From: Gammaproteobacteria bacterium HGW-Gammaproteobacteria-4
GTDB taxonomy: Bacteria > Pseudomonadota > Gammaproteobacteria > Xanthomonadales > Xanthomonadaceae
Assembly: GCA_002839995.1 (NCBI GenBank)
Contig: PGZC01000025.1
Span: forward strand, 1 to 62,885
Length of the DNA stretch: 62,885 nucleotides
Direction of reading: 5' to 3'
Shown: one piece after another, positions 20,638-29,779 of the stretch
How the letters are laid out: the number at the start of each line of letters is the position of its first letter
Numbering within the stretch: the stretch's first letter is position 1
Notes under the pieces: model-generated
Databases searched by the model: none
Seen by the model: the letters and a program-made list of their open reading frames with translations, nothing else
Told to the model about the DNA's origin: nothing
Made by a program: the position numbers and the translations under genes

Positions 20638-21134
20638 TCCGTCCTATCGCGCTTACCGCTGTGTTGTTGTCGTTGGCAGCCTGTGCCGCCGGCCCGGGCC
20701 CGTTGCGCGGCACCTTCAGTGCGATCACGCCGCGTGCTGCCAGCGAGGGTCAAGGCGCGGGCGAAACCGTGCGTTGGGGCGGCATCATTGCCGCCACCGA
20801 ACCCTTGAGCGACAGCACCTGCTTCCAGGTCGTCGGCAAACCACTCGGGCGGTCGGCGCGACCCACCGATGACGACCAGACCGATGGCCGCTTTTTGGCC
20901 TGCCGCGAAGGGTTCTACGATCCCAGGATTTTTGCCGAGGGGCGTGAGATCACGGTGGTCGGCCGCATCGACAAGGTCGAAACGCGCAAGGTCGGCGAAT
21001 ACGACTACGCGCATCCGCGCGTCGCGGCCGACGTGATCTACCTGTGGCCGGTGGAACGCAACGATTACCGGGCCGTCCCGTACGGCTTTGGTTACGGGTT
21101 CGGCTACGGTTACAGCCGCTATCGCTATTACTGA
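20634..21134 (+). CDS. Slp family outer-membrane lipoprotein
   Basis: 166 residues. A lipoprotein signal peptide ends in LSLAAC (Cys18 lipidated). The body (about 45-140) has the Slp pattern VRWGGIIAATEPLSDSTCFQ and FYDPRIFAEGREITVVGRI. Slp lipoproteins are outer-membrane proteins associated with stationary-phase or starvation stress; molecular function is not established. An unusual feature is the aromatic Gly/Tyr-rich tail (FGYGFGYGYSRYRYY). Its start overlaps the TgpA stop (ATGA), tying it to the moxR-DUF58-TgpA operon. It is the last gene before a repeat-rich gap. Confidence 0.85.
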   Translation: MIRPIALTAVLLSLAACAAGPGPLRGTFSAITPRAASEGQGAGETVRWGGIIAATEPLSDSTCFQVVGKPLGRSARPTDDDQTDGRFLACREGFYDPRIFAEGREITVVGRIDKVETRKVGEYDYAHPRVAADVIYLWPVERNDYRAVPYGFGYGFGYGYSRYRYY

Positions 21135-21159
21135 GCGACGCTGAGTAACGGCGGTAGTG

Positions 21160-21410
21160 GACAATTCGCGCGCTCGGTCGGTCGCTTCGCGACACTGGCT
21201 GCGCCAGTCCCGCCTTCGCTTCGCCGCTCGCTCGGTCGCCCACAGGGTGGGCTCCTACAAAAAAACGGTTGCGCTCACCTGTAGGAGCCCACCCTGTGGG
21301 CGACCTGCCGGAGTGATCGTGGATGCGGATACCCGCGCCAGCTGCACACTCAAACCCATCACCGTGACGCGCACAAGCGAAGACGTGAACCGATCGGCTC
21401 AAGCGCAGCG
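21160..21410. repeat. Long REP-centred repeat, copy 1
   Basis: The centre is a near-perfect hairpin with 24-bp arms at 21235-21258 and 21281-21304 (GTCGCCCACAGGGTGGGCTC... and its complement) and a loop starting with seven A residues. The flanks also match, in inverse orientation, the flanks of the copy at 25470-25710: for example GCGAAGCGAAGGCGG on one side and GATGCGGATACxCGC on the other. No gene is visible between 21135 and 21493. Confidence 0.75.
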
Positions 21411-21493
21411 GAGCAGACCAACGGTTTTGACTCTCTACTCGCACGCTGCGGGGTAGTCGGTTTGGCTACCCCGCAGCACCGACCCGGCCTGCC

Positions 21494-21937
21494 TCAATCG
21501 ATTTTTTGCACCACCGCACCCAGCGCGGCACTGGCGATCATGGTCAGCACCAGGCCTTCCACCGCCCACACCTCCCAGATGAACGCCGGCAGGTCGAACA
21601 CGCCGTACAGGCCGCCGTACATGCCGAAATACAACAGGCTGATGGCGAAACCGAACACCAGTCCACGTCGCCAACCCGGGCCGCTGAGCGCCGAGTGGAA
21701 CACGCTGTAGACACCCGCGGTGATGAAGCTGCTGATCAGGCCGGTGGTAATCCACAGTGGCATCAACGCCCCCATATCGGGTGGCTCGCTGCGCAGTTCC
21801 GGCCGCCAAAACGCCGCCGTGGCCTTGTATATCTCTTCCAGCATCCCTTCGTGGGTAATCATGGCCGACGCCATGCTGACGACGAACATCACCACGTAAT
21901 ACACCAGTCCCCCAACCAGTATCGTCTTGAGTTTCAT
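21494..21937 (-). CDS. Small integral membrane protein, unknown function
   Basis: 147 residues with four hydrophobic helices (about 5-26, 60-80, 90-112 and 118-140). An amphipathic segment (HEGMLEEIYKATAAFWRPEL) lies between the first two. I do not recognise the family. The start at 21937 is preceded on the minus strand by GGAGAGCGTGCTC. It stands alone, divergent from the S41 peptidase gene (158-bp gap), and is bounded by the REP-centred repeat downstream. Confidence 0.7.
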   Translation of the reverse strand: MKLKTILVGGLVYYVVMFVVSMASAMITHEGMLEEIYKATAAFWRPELRSEPPDMGALMPLWITTGLISSFITAGVYSVFHSALSGPGWRRGLVFGFAISLLYFGMYGGLYGVFDLPAFIWEVWAVEGLVLTMIASAALGAVVQKID

Positions 21938-22095
21938 GAGCACGCTCTCCCCGCGCATGCGCCGTTTTGGCGCCGGCCGAGTGTATGGCAACACGGCGAT
22001 GGCGGCATGTTGCAGTCGCATATGAAATCCGGCACCTGTCTCGCGACATCGATTGACGTATGCTCCCCCGGTCGATGACTGCGGACGGGCAAACC

Positions 22096-25000
22096 ATGAA
22101 AAACACCATGCCGGGATGGATATTGTGGGCGCTGGCGGCACTGGCTTCGGGCCAGGCGCCGGCGCAGGGAACCTTGCTGCTGCGCCAGCCAGCGCTGTCG
22201 GCCGAGCACCTGGCCTTCGTCTATGCCGGCGACCTGTGGATCGCCCAGCGCGACGGCAGTGCGCCACGCCGTCTGACCAGCCATGTCGCCGAGGAAAACT
22301 CGCCGATCTTCTCGCCCGATGGCAAGCAACTGGCCTACGCCGCCAGTTACGAAGACAACACCGACGTCTACGTGATCGGCATCGATGGCGGCCAGCCGCT
22401 GCGCCTGACCTGGCATCCGGCAGCAGATATCCCAGTGGACTGGACACCCGATGGCACTGCGGTGGCGCTGGTATCGAACCGCGAAACCGATCAAGGGCGT
22501 TCCGGCCAGCTTTATCACGCCTCGCTCGCCGGCGGCCTGCCGCAAAAGCAGATGCAGGCGCGCATCTATCGCGGCGCCTACGACGGCGACGGCAAGCGGC
22601 TTGCCTGGATCGCGTTCGGTGCCGGCTACAACGGCCTGTTCGGCGGCACCGCCGGCTGGCGCGGGTACCGCGGCGGCACCACGCCATCGATCCGTATACT
22701 CGATCTGCCCAACAACCGCGTCACCGCGATTCCCGGCGAGCGCGTCACCGATTTCAATCCGTTCTGGCTCAATGGGCAAGTGTATTTCCTGTCCGATCGC
22801 GAGGACACCACGTTCAATCTGTACCGCTACGATCCGGCCAGCACCGCCATCACCCGCCTCACCCACGAAACGCAATGGGACATCCACAGCGCATCGGGGC
22901 ACGGCCGCAGCGTGGTGTTCGAAGCCGGCGGCGCACTCAAGCAGCTCGACCTCGACAGCGGCGATATCCGTGCGCTGCCGGTGCAGATCGCACCCGATCT
23001 GCCGCAGTCGCAGCCGGCGTGGAAACCGGTGGCAGCCAACATCGAGACCATCGGCCTGTCGCCCAGCGGCAAGCGCGCCCTGATCACCGCGCGCGGCGAA
23101 GTATTCAGCCTGCCGGCGAAAGACGGATCGCCGCGCAACCTCAGCGCCAGCGAAGGTGTGCGCGAGTACACCGCGTTGTGGTCGCCGGACGGCAACCAGA
23201 TCGCGTGGATCGTCGATGGTCACGACGGCCAGAGCCTGGTGCTCGCCGATCAGCACGGCAAGCCGGCGGCGCGGCGCTATCCGTTGGGGCCGCATTTCTA
23301 CACGTTGCTGGCCTGGCATGCGGAGAAAAAGCGGATCGCGTTCACCGACAATCACCTCGGCCTGCACAGCATCGATCTGGGTAGCGGCAAGATTACCGAC
23401 ATTGCGACGGGGGCGCGCCGCGACAACGTCGAAGCGACCTTCTCGCCGGACGGCCAGTGGCTGGCCTACACCCACGAGCAAGCGAACTTCAACCGCGATT
23501 TGCTGTTGTACGAATTCGCCAGCGGCAAATCGCGGCGCATCAGCGACGGCATGGCCGACGTCGCCGCGCCGGCCTTCAGCCGCGATGGCAAGGTGTTGTA
23601 CTTCGCCGCCTCCACCAACGCCGGCCCGATCCAGGTCGGGCTGAACATGAGCAGCCAGGAGCGGCCGTACCGTGCCGGGATTTACGCTGCGGTGCTCACC
23701 GCCGATGGCCGTTCGCCGGTGGCGCCGCGCAGCGGCGACGAGAACGCAGCCGACGATAACGCCGATGCCGACAAGGACAAGGACGACGCCAAAACCGACA
23801 AGCCAACACTGGTACGTATCGCCCTCGATGGCATCGCCCAGCGCATCGTCGGCCTGCCGCTGCCCGAAGGCAATTACAGCCTGCTGCAGATCGGCCATGA
23901 CGACAATCTGTATTTCCTCGAGCAGCCACAACCGGGCGCCACGGTAGCGCCACCCGAGACCGCACCGGAGAAAGGCAGCCAGTTGCGCCGCTTTGAGTTC
24001 AAGACCAGCGAACTGACCACGGTGCACAAGGACCTCAGCGATTTCCGGATCAGCACCGACGGCAAGAAGGCGATCCTGCGCCTCGCTGCCGACAAGCTGG
24101 CGATCGCCGAACTGGGCAAGGACAAGGAACTCAAGCCCGAACCGGTGGATCTCGGCGGCCTGCGCCTGCGCATCGATCCGCGCCGCGAATGGGCGCAGAT
24201 CTTCGACGATGTATGGCGCATGGAGAAGGAATACTTCTACGCCGACAACCTGCACGGCCTGGACTGGGATGCCGTGTATGCGCGCTACCGTCCGCTGCTG
24301 GCGCACGTCGGTCGACGCGAAGACCTGAATCAGTTGCTGGTGGAGATGATTGCCGAGCTGCAGGTGGGGCATAACCGCGTCGGCGGCGGCGATGTGTACA
24401 AGGGCAACGGCCCCAAGGTCGGCCTGCTCGGCGCCAACTTCAGCATTGAGAACGGGCGCTATCGCATCGCCCGCATCTACGACGGTGAGCGCTGGAATCC
24501 GTTCCTGCGCGGGCCACTGGCAACACCGGGCAATGCCGCGAAGGAAGGCGAATACCTGCTCGCCATTGCCGGCCAGCCGCTGAGTGCCAACGACAACCTG
24601 TTCGCGCGCCTGCAAAACAGTGTCGATCAGCAAATCAGCCTGCGCGTCGGGCCGCACACCGATGGCCGCGATGCCCGCGACATCGTGGTGCGACCCATCG
24701 CCTCGGAGGCCGAACTGCGGCTGTGGAGCTGGGTGGAGGGCAATCGCCGCCGGGTCGATCAAGCCAGCGGCGGAACGGTCGGCTACATCTACCTGCCCAA
24801 CACCGCCGGCGCCGGCTACACCTTCTTCAATCGCATGTTCTTCAACCAGATCGACAAGCAGGCGCTGATCATCGACGAGCGCGGCAACGGCGGCGGCCAG
24901 GCCGCCAACTACATCGTCGAAATGCTCAGCCGCCGCCACCTTTCGGGCTGGAAAGATCGCGACGGCCTGCCCTACAACACCCCAGCCGGCGCCGTGCACG

Positions 25001-25383
25001 GGCCCAAGCTGATGCTGATCGACCAGGACGCCGGTTCCGGCGGCGACTACCTGCCGTATGCCTTTCGCGAACTCGGCATCGGCCCGCTGCTGGGCACCCG
25101 CACCTGGGGCGGATTGATCGGCATTTTCACCAATCCGTTGCTGGTCGATGGCGGCACGCTCACCGTGCCGTTCTTTCGGTTCTACGACAGCAAGGGCCGC
25201 TGGAGCGTGGAGAACGAAGGCGTGGCGCCGGACATCGCAGTGGAACTCGATCCGCTGGCGAGCAATGCCGGCCGCGACAGCCAGCTCGAACGCGCCAGCG
25301 CGGAAATCCTGAAAATGCTGGAGAGCTACCGCGACGACGTGCCGCGGCAGCCGCCGCCGTTGCCGACGCAACTGGGGCGCTGA
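22096..25383 (+). CDS. Tricorn-like S41 family serine protease
   Basis: 1095 residues with an N-terminal signal peptide (cleavage near LASGQAPAQG). Two beta-propellers built of PD40/TolB-type repeats (for example NSPIFSPDGKQLAYAA, ATFSPDGQWLAYTHE) cover about 30-690, then a helical C1-like domain, a PDZ domain (about 780-880) and the S41 catalytic domain (about 890-1080). The nucleophile serine lies in QDAGSGGDYLPYA and the oxyanion/core motif in IIDERGNGGGQAAN. This is the tricorn core protease architecture, here periplasmic; it probably degrades peptides. A striking acidic linker (DENAADDNADADKDKDDAK) lies in the second propeller. Start at the ATG at 22096, immediately before the signal peptide; an in-frame ATG at 22060 adds 12 residues without a signal. 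Confidence 0.9.
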   Translation: MKNTMPGWILWALAALASGQAPAQGTLLLRQPALSAEHLAFVYAGDLWIAQRDGSAPRRLTSHVAEENSPIFSPDGKQLAYAASYEDNTDVYVIGIDGGQPLRLTWHPAADIPVDWTPDGTAVALVSNRETDQGRSGQLYHASLAGGLPQKQMQARIYRGAYDGDGKRLAWIAFGAGYNGLFGGTAGWRGYRGGTTPSIRILDLPNNRVTAIPGERVTDFNPFWLNGQVYFLSDREDTTFNLYRYDPASTAITRLTHETQWDIHSASGHGRSVVFEAGGALKQLDLDSGDIRALPVQIAPDLPQSQPAWKPVAANIETIGLSPSGKRALITARGEVFSLPAKDGSPRNLSASEGVREYTALWSPDGNQIAWIVDGHDGQSLVLADQHGKPAARRYPLGPHFYTLLAWHAEKKRIAFTDNHLGLHSIDLGSGKITDIATGARRDNVEATFSPDGQWLAYTHEQANFNRDLLLYEFASGKSRRISDGMADVAAPAFSRDGKVLYFAASTNAGPIQVGLNMSSQERPYRAGIYAAVLTADGRSPVAPRSGDENAADDNADADKDKDDAKTDKPTLVRIALDGIAQRIVGLPLPEGNYSLLQIGHDDNLYFLEQPQPGATVAPPETAPEKGSQLRRFEFKTSELTTVHKDLSDFRISTDGKKAILRLAADKLAIAELGKDKELKPEPVDLGGLRLRIDPRREWAQIFDDVWRMEKEYFYADNLHGLDWDAVYARYRPLLAHVGRREDLNQLLVEMIAELQVGHNRVGGGDVYKGNGPKVGLLGANFSIENGRYRIARIYDGERWNPFLRGPLATPGNAAKEGEYLLAIAGQPLSANDNLFARLQNSVDQQISLRVGPHTDGRDARDIVVRPIASEAELRLWSWVEGNRRRVDQASGGTVGYIYLPNTAGAGYTFFNRMFFNQIDKQALIIDERGNGGGQAANYIVEMLSRRHLSGWKDRDGLPYNTPAGAVHGPKLMLIDQDAGSGGDYLPYAFRELGIGPLLGTRTWGGLIGIFTNPLLVDGGTLTVPFFRFYDSKGRWSVENEGVAPDIAVELDPLASNAGRDSQLERASAEILKMLESYRDDVPRQPPPLPTQLGR

Positions 25384-25469
25384 GTCCAATCGCACGTTTT
25401 TATGCGGTAGCGCACCCCATTCAGCGGCATCTTGAAGCAGGTCGGCTCACGCACATCGGAGCCGACCTT

Positions 25470-25710
25470 CCATGCACGCTTTCGCTCGCGCACGTTTCGG
25501 CAATAGCTGGTTTGAGCGTGCGGCTGGTGCGAGTATCCGCATCAACGGTACTCCGGCAGGTCGCCCACAGGGTGGGCTCCTACAAAAAAAACGGCTGTGC
25601 TCACCTGTAGGAGCCCACCCTGTGGGCGACCGAGCGAAGCGAAGGCGGAACTGGCGAAGCTGGCTTTGCGAAGCAACCGACCAAACGCGGCAATTGCGCC
25701 ACCAACACAG
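25470..25710. repeat. Long REP-centred repeat, copy 2 (inverted)
   Basis: The 24-bp hairpin arms lie at 25560-25583 and 25607-25630, identical to those of the copy at 21235-21304. The outer flanks are diverged inverted copies of those around 21160-21410. Together the two copies bracket the small membrane protein and the S41 protease. No gene is visible in 25384-25730. Confidence 0.75.
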
Positions 25711-25730
25711 GGCGACGGAATTCAAGGCAC

Positions 25731-25766
25731 AAAAAAAGCCCCAACAACACGTCGGGGCCTTTTTAT
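25731..25766 (-). terminator. Intrinsic terminator of rpmE2
   Basis: On the minus strand GCCCC and GGGGC form a stem around an 11-base loop, followed by seven T residues (25731-25737). It lies 28 bp beyond the rpmE2 stop codon. A T-rich stretch on the other strand may let it also serve rightward transcripts. Confidence 0.8.
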
Positions 25767-25793
25767 TCGCTCCTGCATCACGCAGGCGAGCGC

Positions 25794-26036
25794 TTATTTC
25801 TGGTAACGCTTGCGGAAGCGATCGACGCGACCACTGGTGTCGAGCATCTTCTGCTTGCCGGTGTAGAACGGATGCGAATGCGACGAGACTTCCACCTTGA
25901 TCAGCGGATACTCGTTGCCGTCTTCCCACTTGATCGTTTCCTTGCTGGACAAGGTGGAACGGGTGAGGAAGGCGAAATCGCAGGACACGTCCTGGAACAC
26001 CACTTCCTTGTACTGCGGATGGATATCGGGCTTCAT
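25794..26036 (-). CDS. rpmE2: 50S ribosomal protein L31 type B
   Basis: 80 residues, standard for type B L31. The start MKPDIHPQY, the central FAFLTRST and the C-terminal [21 protein letters not shown] are diagnostic. It lacks the zinc-binding CxxC motifs of the type A form, so it belongs to the zinc-independent paralogue class that often replaces the zinc form under zinc limitation. Only a housekeeping-type promoter (26070-26099) is visible; no Zur box was recognised. A strong terminator follows. Confidence 0.96.
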   Translation of the reverse strand: MKPDIHPQYKEVVFQDVSCDFAFLTRSTLSSKETIKWEDGNEYPLIKVEVSSHSHPFYTGKQKMLDTSGRVDRFRKRYQK

Positions 26037-26069
26037 TCTGGCATGTCCGGCACAACGGTTAAGACGGGC

Positions 26070-26099
26070 ATTGTAGCGGTTTCGGCTGGGCAAAGGCAA
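26070..26099 (-). promoter_or_regulatory. Sigma70 promoter of rpmE2
   Basis: On the minus strand TTGCCT (26094-26099) and TACAAT (26070-26075) are separated by 18 bp, leaving a leader of about 30 bases before the ATG at 26036. Confidence 0.65.
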
Positions 26100-26142
26100 G
26101 CTCGGCTGCCCAAAGCCGCTTTCGCCCGCAACACCACCGCGA

Positions 26143-26898
26143 TCAAGCCGGCGCCTTCGGCCGCTTCGCCAGCAACACGCAGCGGCCCAGTTGCCAGGGA
26201 ATGTGTGGCGACGGCAACAACACCTCGGCGTTGAAGCCGGCCGCCGTCAATCGATCCGGCAGATCGGCACCGTAATCGCGCCAGGCCAGCACCCGCCCCT
26301 GCCCGCGCAGCAAATCATCGTGGTAGGCCGGTGGTTGCAGGTGTTCGATGCCGCCATCGCTGGTGAGGCGCGCGCGCTCCAGCGTCTGCGGCCAACCGGG
26401 CCAATACGGCACGGTGAACAGCATCAGCCCGCCCGGCCGCAGCACACGATACAGCTCGGCAAACGCTCGTGCATCGTCCGGCACGTGCTCCAGCACTTCG
26501 GTATGTGTGATCAGATCGAAACTGGCGTCGGCAAAACTCAAGGCCTGCACGTCTTCGCAGTGCACGCCGCGATGCCGGCTGCCGGCGGCGACACCATCGA
26601 AATACTCCGACAACACCAGGCTGCGCGCATGCCTTACCAGATGCGCCACCAGTGGGCCGCGCGAGGAAAGTTCGTAGACGTCGAGCGCGCCGAGGTTCGG
26701 CACGTGTGCGCGTAGTTCTCAGCCAATCGACATATGCACCGCGCTCGCGGCACAGCGGATGCAGCGAAGACTGGTCCCCTCGCGTTGCAATCGCAGCAAC
26801 AGCGTTGCGCCGCAGAACGGGCAGTGGCCCGGCCGCGCGGCGAACTCGCGCCAGCGCAGCAGGTGCCAGCCGGCCAGCAATCGCGAGCGCAGGCTCAT
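26143..26898 (-). pseudogene. Methyltransferase gene interrupted by an in-frame TGA
   Basis: A 251-codon frame opens at the ATG at 26898, which overlaps the recG stop (ATGA). It reads MSLRSRLLAGWHLLRWREF, then a zinc-ribbon-like pair CPFC and CIRC, and stops at TGA in codon 60 (26719-26721). The same frame continues without a shift: ELRAHVPNLGALDVYELSSR, then SAM-methyltransferase features EDVQALSFADASFDLITHTE and VLRPGGLMLFTVPY. Relatives I recall are one continuous protein with tryptophan near this place, so a TGG-to-TGA change is the simplest explanation. A GTG at 26703 could restart the C-terminal 186 residues, which retain most of the methyltransferase domain. A sequencing error is possible. 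It is the last gene of the rpoZ-spoT-ridA-recG series. Confidence 0.78.
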
Positions 26899-29006
26899 GC
26901 GCCGGCAAACCGTTCGGCGCTACCCACCCAGCGCGCCACCAGGCGATCCGCCACGGCCGGCGAGTCGGCGAGCAAGGCATCGGCGAGGCGATGCACTTCC
27001 GGCAGCAGGTCGGCGTCGCGGGCGAGATCGGCGAGGCGAAACTGGGCGAGGCCGGTCTGCCGGGTACCGAGCAATTCGCCCGGGCCGCGCAGTTCGAGAT
27101 CCTTCTCGGCGATGGCAAAGCCGTCGGTGGTGGCGCGCATCACCGCGATGCGCTCGCGCGCGAGTGCCGACAACGGCGGTTGATACAGCAGCACACAGCT
27201 CGACGCGGCGGCGCCGCGCCCCACCCGCCCGCGCAACTGGTGCAGCTGCGCCAGCCCGAGGCGTTCGGCATTGTCGATCAACATCAACGACGCGTTGGGC
27301 ACATCGACGCCGACCTCGATCACCGTCGTCGCCACCAGCAGGTTCAACTCGCCGGCCTTGAACGCCGCCATCAGCGCCTGCTTTTGCGTCGCCTTCAGCC
27401 GCCCGTGTACCAGCCCGATGCGCAGCTCGGGCAATTGCAGACACAACTGCTCGTAGGTGCTCTGCGCGGCCTGCGCAATCACCTCATCGCTGTCGTCGAT
27501 CAGGGTACACACCCAATACGCTTGCCGGCCCTGGGCGCAGGCCACGCGGATGCGCTCGATCACCTCGACACGGCGCTCGCCGCTGATCGCCACGGTCTGC
27601 ACCGGGCTGCGGCCGGGCGGCAGTTCGTCGATCACCGAAATATCCAGATCGGCATAGGCGGTCATCGCCAGCGTGCGCGGAATCGGGGTTGCGGTCATCA
27701 CCAGTTGATGCGGCACGCGGCTACCCTCGCGGCCCTTGTCGCGCAACGCCAGGCGTTGATGCACGCCGAAGCGGTGCTGCTCGTCGATAATGCACAAGGC
27801 CAGATCGGCGAAAGCGACGTGTTCCTGCATCAGCGCATGGGTGCCGACCACCAGTTGCGCGCTGCCATCGGCAATGGCGGTCACCACCTGCTGCCGCGCC
27901 TTGCCGGTGACCTTGCCGGCCAGCCACGCCACGCGCACACCGAGCGGTTCCAGCCAGCCACGCAACGTATTCAGATGCTGCTCGGCGAGCAGTTCGGTCG
28001 GCGCCATCAGCGCCACCTGGCGGCCGGCTTCCAGCGCGTGCAATGCAGCGAGTGCAGCGACCACGGTCTTGCCGCTGCCGACATCGCCCTGTACCAGGCG
28101 CAGCATCGGCTGCGACTTGCGAAGATCGGCCACCACTTCAGCGAGCACGCGTTGCTGGGCGCGGGTCAGGGCGAACGGCAGACTCTGACGCAATGCGCCC
28201 GGCAGCCGCTTGGCCGGCGCGACCGGCTGCGCGCCGAGCCGTTGCAAGGCCACGCGCTGCCGGCGCAGGCTCAGGTGATGGGCCAGCAATTCTTCGAGCG
28301 CCAGACGCCGCTGCGCCGGATGCCGGCCCTGCGCCAGCGCTGCGGTATCGGCATCGGGCGGCGGCCGATGCACCAGCAGCAGCGCATCGCGCAGGCTCGG
28401 CAGCTTGAGCCGGGTCAGCACGTCCGCTGGCAGCAGTTCGAGCTTTTCCGCTGGCGGCAACAAACGCAGCGCATCGGCAATCCAGCGCGCCAGCGCAGTG
28501 GCGCCAATGCCCTCGACCGCGGGGTACACCGGATCGAGGCGGTCCGACAACGTTGGCTCGGCTTGCGCCGGCAACACCCGATAACTCGGATGCACCATTT
28601 CCGGCCCGTTGTTGCCAAAACGCACCTGGCCGAACGCGCGCACCCGTGTGCCGGGCTGGAATTGCTGGACCTGGGTATTGCGAAAATGGATGAAGCGCAG
28701 CACCAGCGTTTCATGGGAGTCGTCGGCGATGGCCACACGCAGCATCGGCCGGTAACGAAAACCGCGTTCGACCGCGTCCACCACGCCCTCGACCTGCGCG
28801 CTCTGGCCGGCAACCAGCTCGCGGATCGGGGTCAGCCGGGTCCGGTCCTCGTAACGCAGCGGCAGGTGCAGCCACAGGTCGGGCACGCTCAACAAACCGC
28901 GCGCGGCCAGTTTTTCAGCCACCCGTGGGCCGATGCCGGGAAGGTTGGCAAGCCCGGCCTGCGGGCCGCCCGACGCCAACGGCGCCTTGGCCGCGGGCCG
29001 GCGCAT
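26895..29006 (-). CDS. recG: ATP-dependent DNA helicase RecG
   Basis: 703 residues, normal length. RecG is a branch-migrating helicase that reverses stalled forks and resolves recombination intermediates. The N-terminal wedge/OB domain (about 60-160) is followed by helicase motif I GDVGSGKTVVA, Ia APTELLAEQH, the DExH motif CIIDEQHRFGVHQR, motif III MTATPIPRT, and motifs V-VI ATTVIEVGVDVPNAS and QLRGRVGRG. The stop overlaps the start of the interrupted methyltransferase gene. ridA lies 3 bp upstream, so the genes are co-transcribed. Confidence 0.97.
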   Translation of the reverse strand: MRRPAAKAPLASGGPQAGLANLPGIGPRVAEKLAARGLLSVPDLWLHLPLRYEDRTRLTPIRELVAGQSAQVEGVVDAVERGFRYRPMLRVAIADDSHETLVLRFIHFRNTQVQQFQPGTRVRAFGQVRFGNNGPEMVHPSYRVLPAQAEPTLSDRLDPVYPAVEGIGATALARWIADALRLLPPAEKLELLPADVLTRLKLPSLRDALLLVHRPPPDADTAALAQGRHPAQRRLALEELLAHHLSLRRQRVALQRLGAQPVAPAKRLPGALRQSLPFALTRAQQRVLAEVVADLRKSQPMLRLVQGDVGSGKTVVAALAALHALEAGRQVALMAPTELLAEQHLNTLRGWLEPLGVRVAWLAGKVTGKARQQVVTAIADGSAQLVVGTHALMQEHVAFADLALCIIDEQHRFGVHQRLALRDKGREGSRVPHQLVMTATPIPRTLAMTAYADLDISVIDELPPGRSPVQTVAISGERRVEVIERIRVACAQGRQAYWVCTLIDDSDEVIAQAAQSTYEQLCLQLPELRIGLVHGRLKATQKQALMAAFKAGELNLLVATTVIEVGVDVPNASLMLIDNAERLGLAQLHQLRGRVGRGAAASSCVLLYQPPLSALARERIAVMRATTDGFAIAEKDLELRGPGELLGTRQTGLAQFRLADLARDADLLPEVHRLADALLADSPAVADRLVARWVGSAERFAGA

Positions 29007-29009
29007 CGC

Positions 29010-29393
29010 TCAGCCGAGCACCACGATCGCATCCACTTCCACCCGCGCCGCGCGCGGCAGCGCCGACACCTCGATGGTGGAGCGCGCCGGATACGGCGCC
29101 ACGAAGTAGTCGGCCATCACCGCATTGACCGCGGCGAAATCGCCCAGATCGGTGAGATAGATGCCGACCCGCGCGACGTCATCGAAACTGCCGCCGGCCG
29201 CGGCGATCACCGCGCGCAGGTTTTCGAACACCCGCCGCGCCTGCGCGCTGATGTCGCCCTGCACCAGCTCGCCCGTCGCCGGGTCCAGTGGAATCTGGCC
29301 GGACAGATACACGGTGTTGCCGCAGCGCACCGCCTGCGAATACGGGCCGATGGCAGCAGGTGCGAGTGCGGTGGCAATGGCTTGGCGAGGCAT
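29010..29393 (-). CDS. ridA: RidA family enamine/imine deaminase
   Basis: 127 residues, typical for RidA (YjgF/YER057c/UK114). It hydrolyses reactive 2-aminoacrylate and related enamines from threonine/serine dehydratase activity. Family motifs: IGPYSQAV near the N-terminus, [15 protein letters not shown], and the active-site arginine in [20 protein letters not shown]. The start at 29393 fits the family. It lies between spoT and recG; the 386-bp gap to spoT contains a palindromic repeat, so this gene may also need its own promoter. Confidence 0.95.
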   Translation of the reverse strand: MPRQAIATALAPAAIGPYSQAVRCGNTVYLSGQIPLDPATGELVQGDISAQARRVFENLRAVIAAAGGSFDDVARVGIYLTDLGDFAAVNAVMADYFVAPYPARSTIEVSALPRAARVEVDAIVVLG

Positions 29394-29496
29394 GGCGGTT
29401 CCGAAGTTGGGCAGAGCGCCTAGTGTAGCGCTGCGCTCTTGCACGGCCCTAAATCTCGATTCGTGCGCGGTGTTGGATTGAGCACAGGCCAGAGGG

Positions 29497-29653
29497 GTCC
29501 GCAAATAACGCAAAGGTCGCAAAGGAACTACGGTCTTGATGAAATCGCACCGCTCCAGCCGGAATGCACTCAGTTGGTCGTAGCGTACCAAGCGAACCCA
29601 ACGTCGCCACAAACATCATTTGCGTCCTTTGCCTTTTTGCGTCCTTTGCGGAC
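29497..29653. repeat. GCAAAG-type palindromic element B
   Basis: The left end is GTCCGCAAATAACGCAAAGG (from 29497); the right end is TTGCGTCCTTTGCGGAC (to 29653), preceded by another TTGCGTCCTTTGCC. It lies in the 386-bp gap between spoT and ridA, which are transcribed leftward; otherwise the gap holds nothing recognisable. Confidence 0.75.
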
Positions 29654-29779
29654 TCTGGGTTTCTTCGCGAACACCGGGTCCGCACGCGAGGTTGGACTGG
29701 CCAGAGTGGATGCAGCGATACGGTTGTATCGAAAGACAAGTTCCAGAACACGCAGTCTTGCATTAGGGTTACAGCGCAA

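Noticed and set aside
21934-25395. Leftward open frame of about 1,150 codons
   Set aside because: Antisense to the S41 protease, whose signal peptide, PDZ domain and catalytic motifs are unambiguous.
26719-26721. Selenocysteine or readthrough at the TGA of the methyltransferase gene
   Set aside because: No selenocysteine insertion-like hairpin was recognised just after the codon, and the family has tryptophan here rather than cysteine; a nonsense change is simpler.
26652-29423. Rightward open frame of about 920 codons
   Set aside because: Antisense to recG and ridA; no domain pattern.
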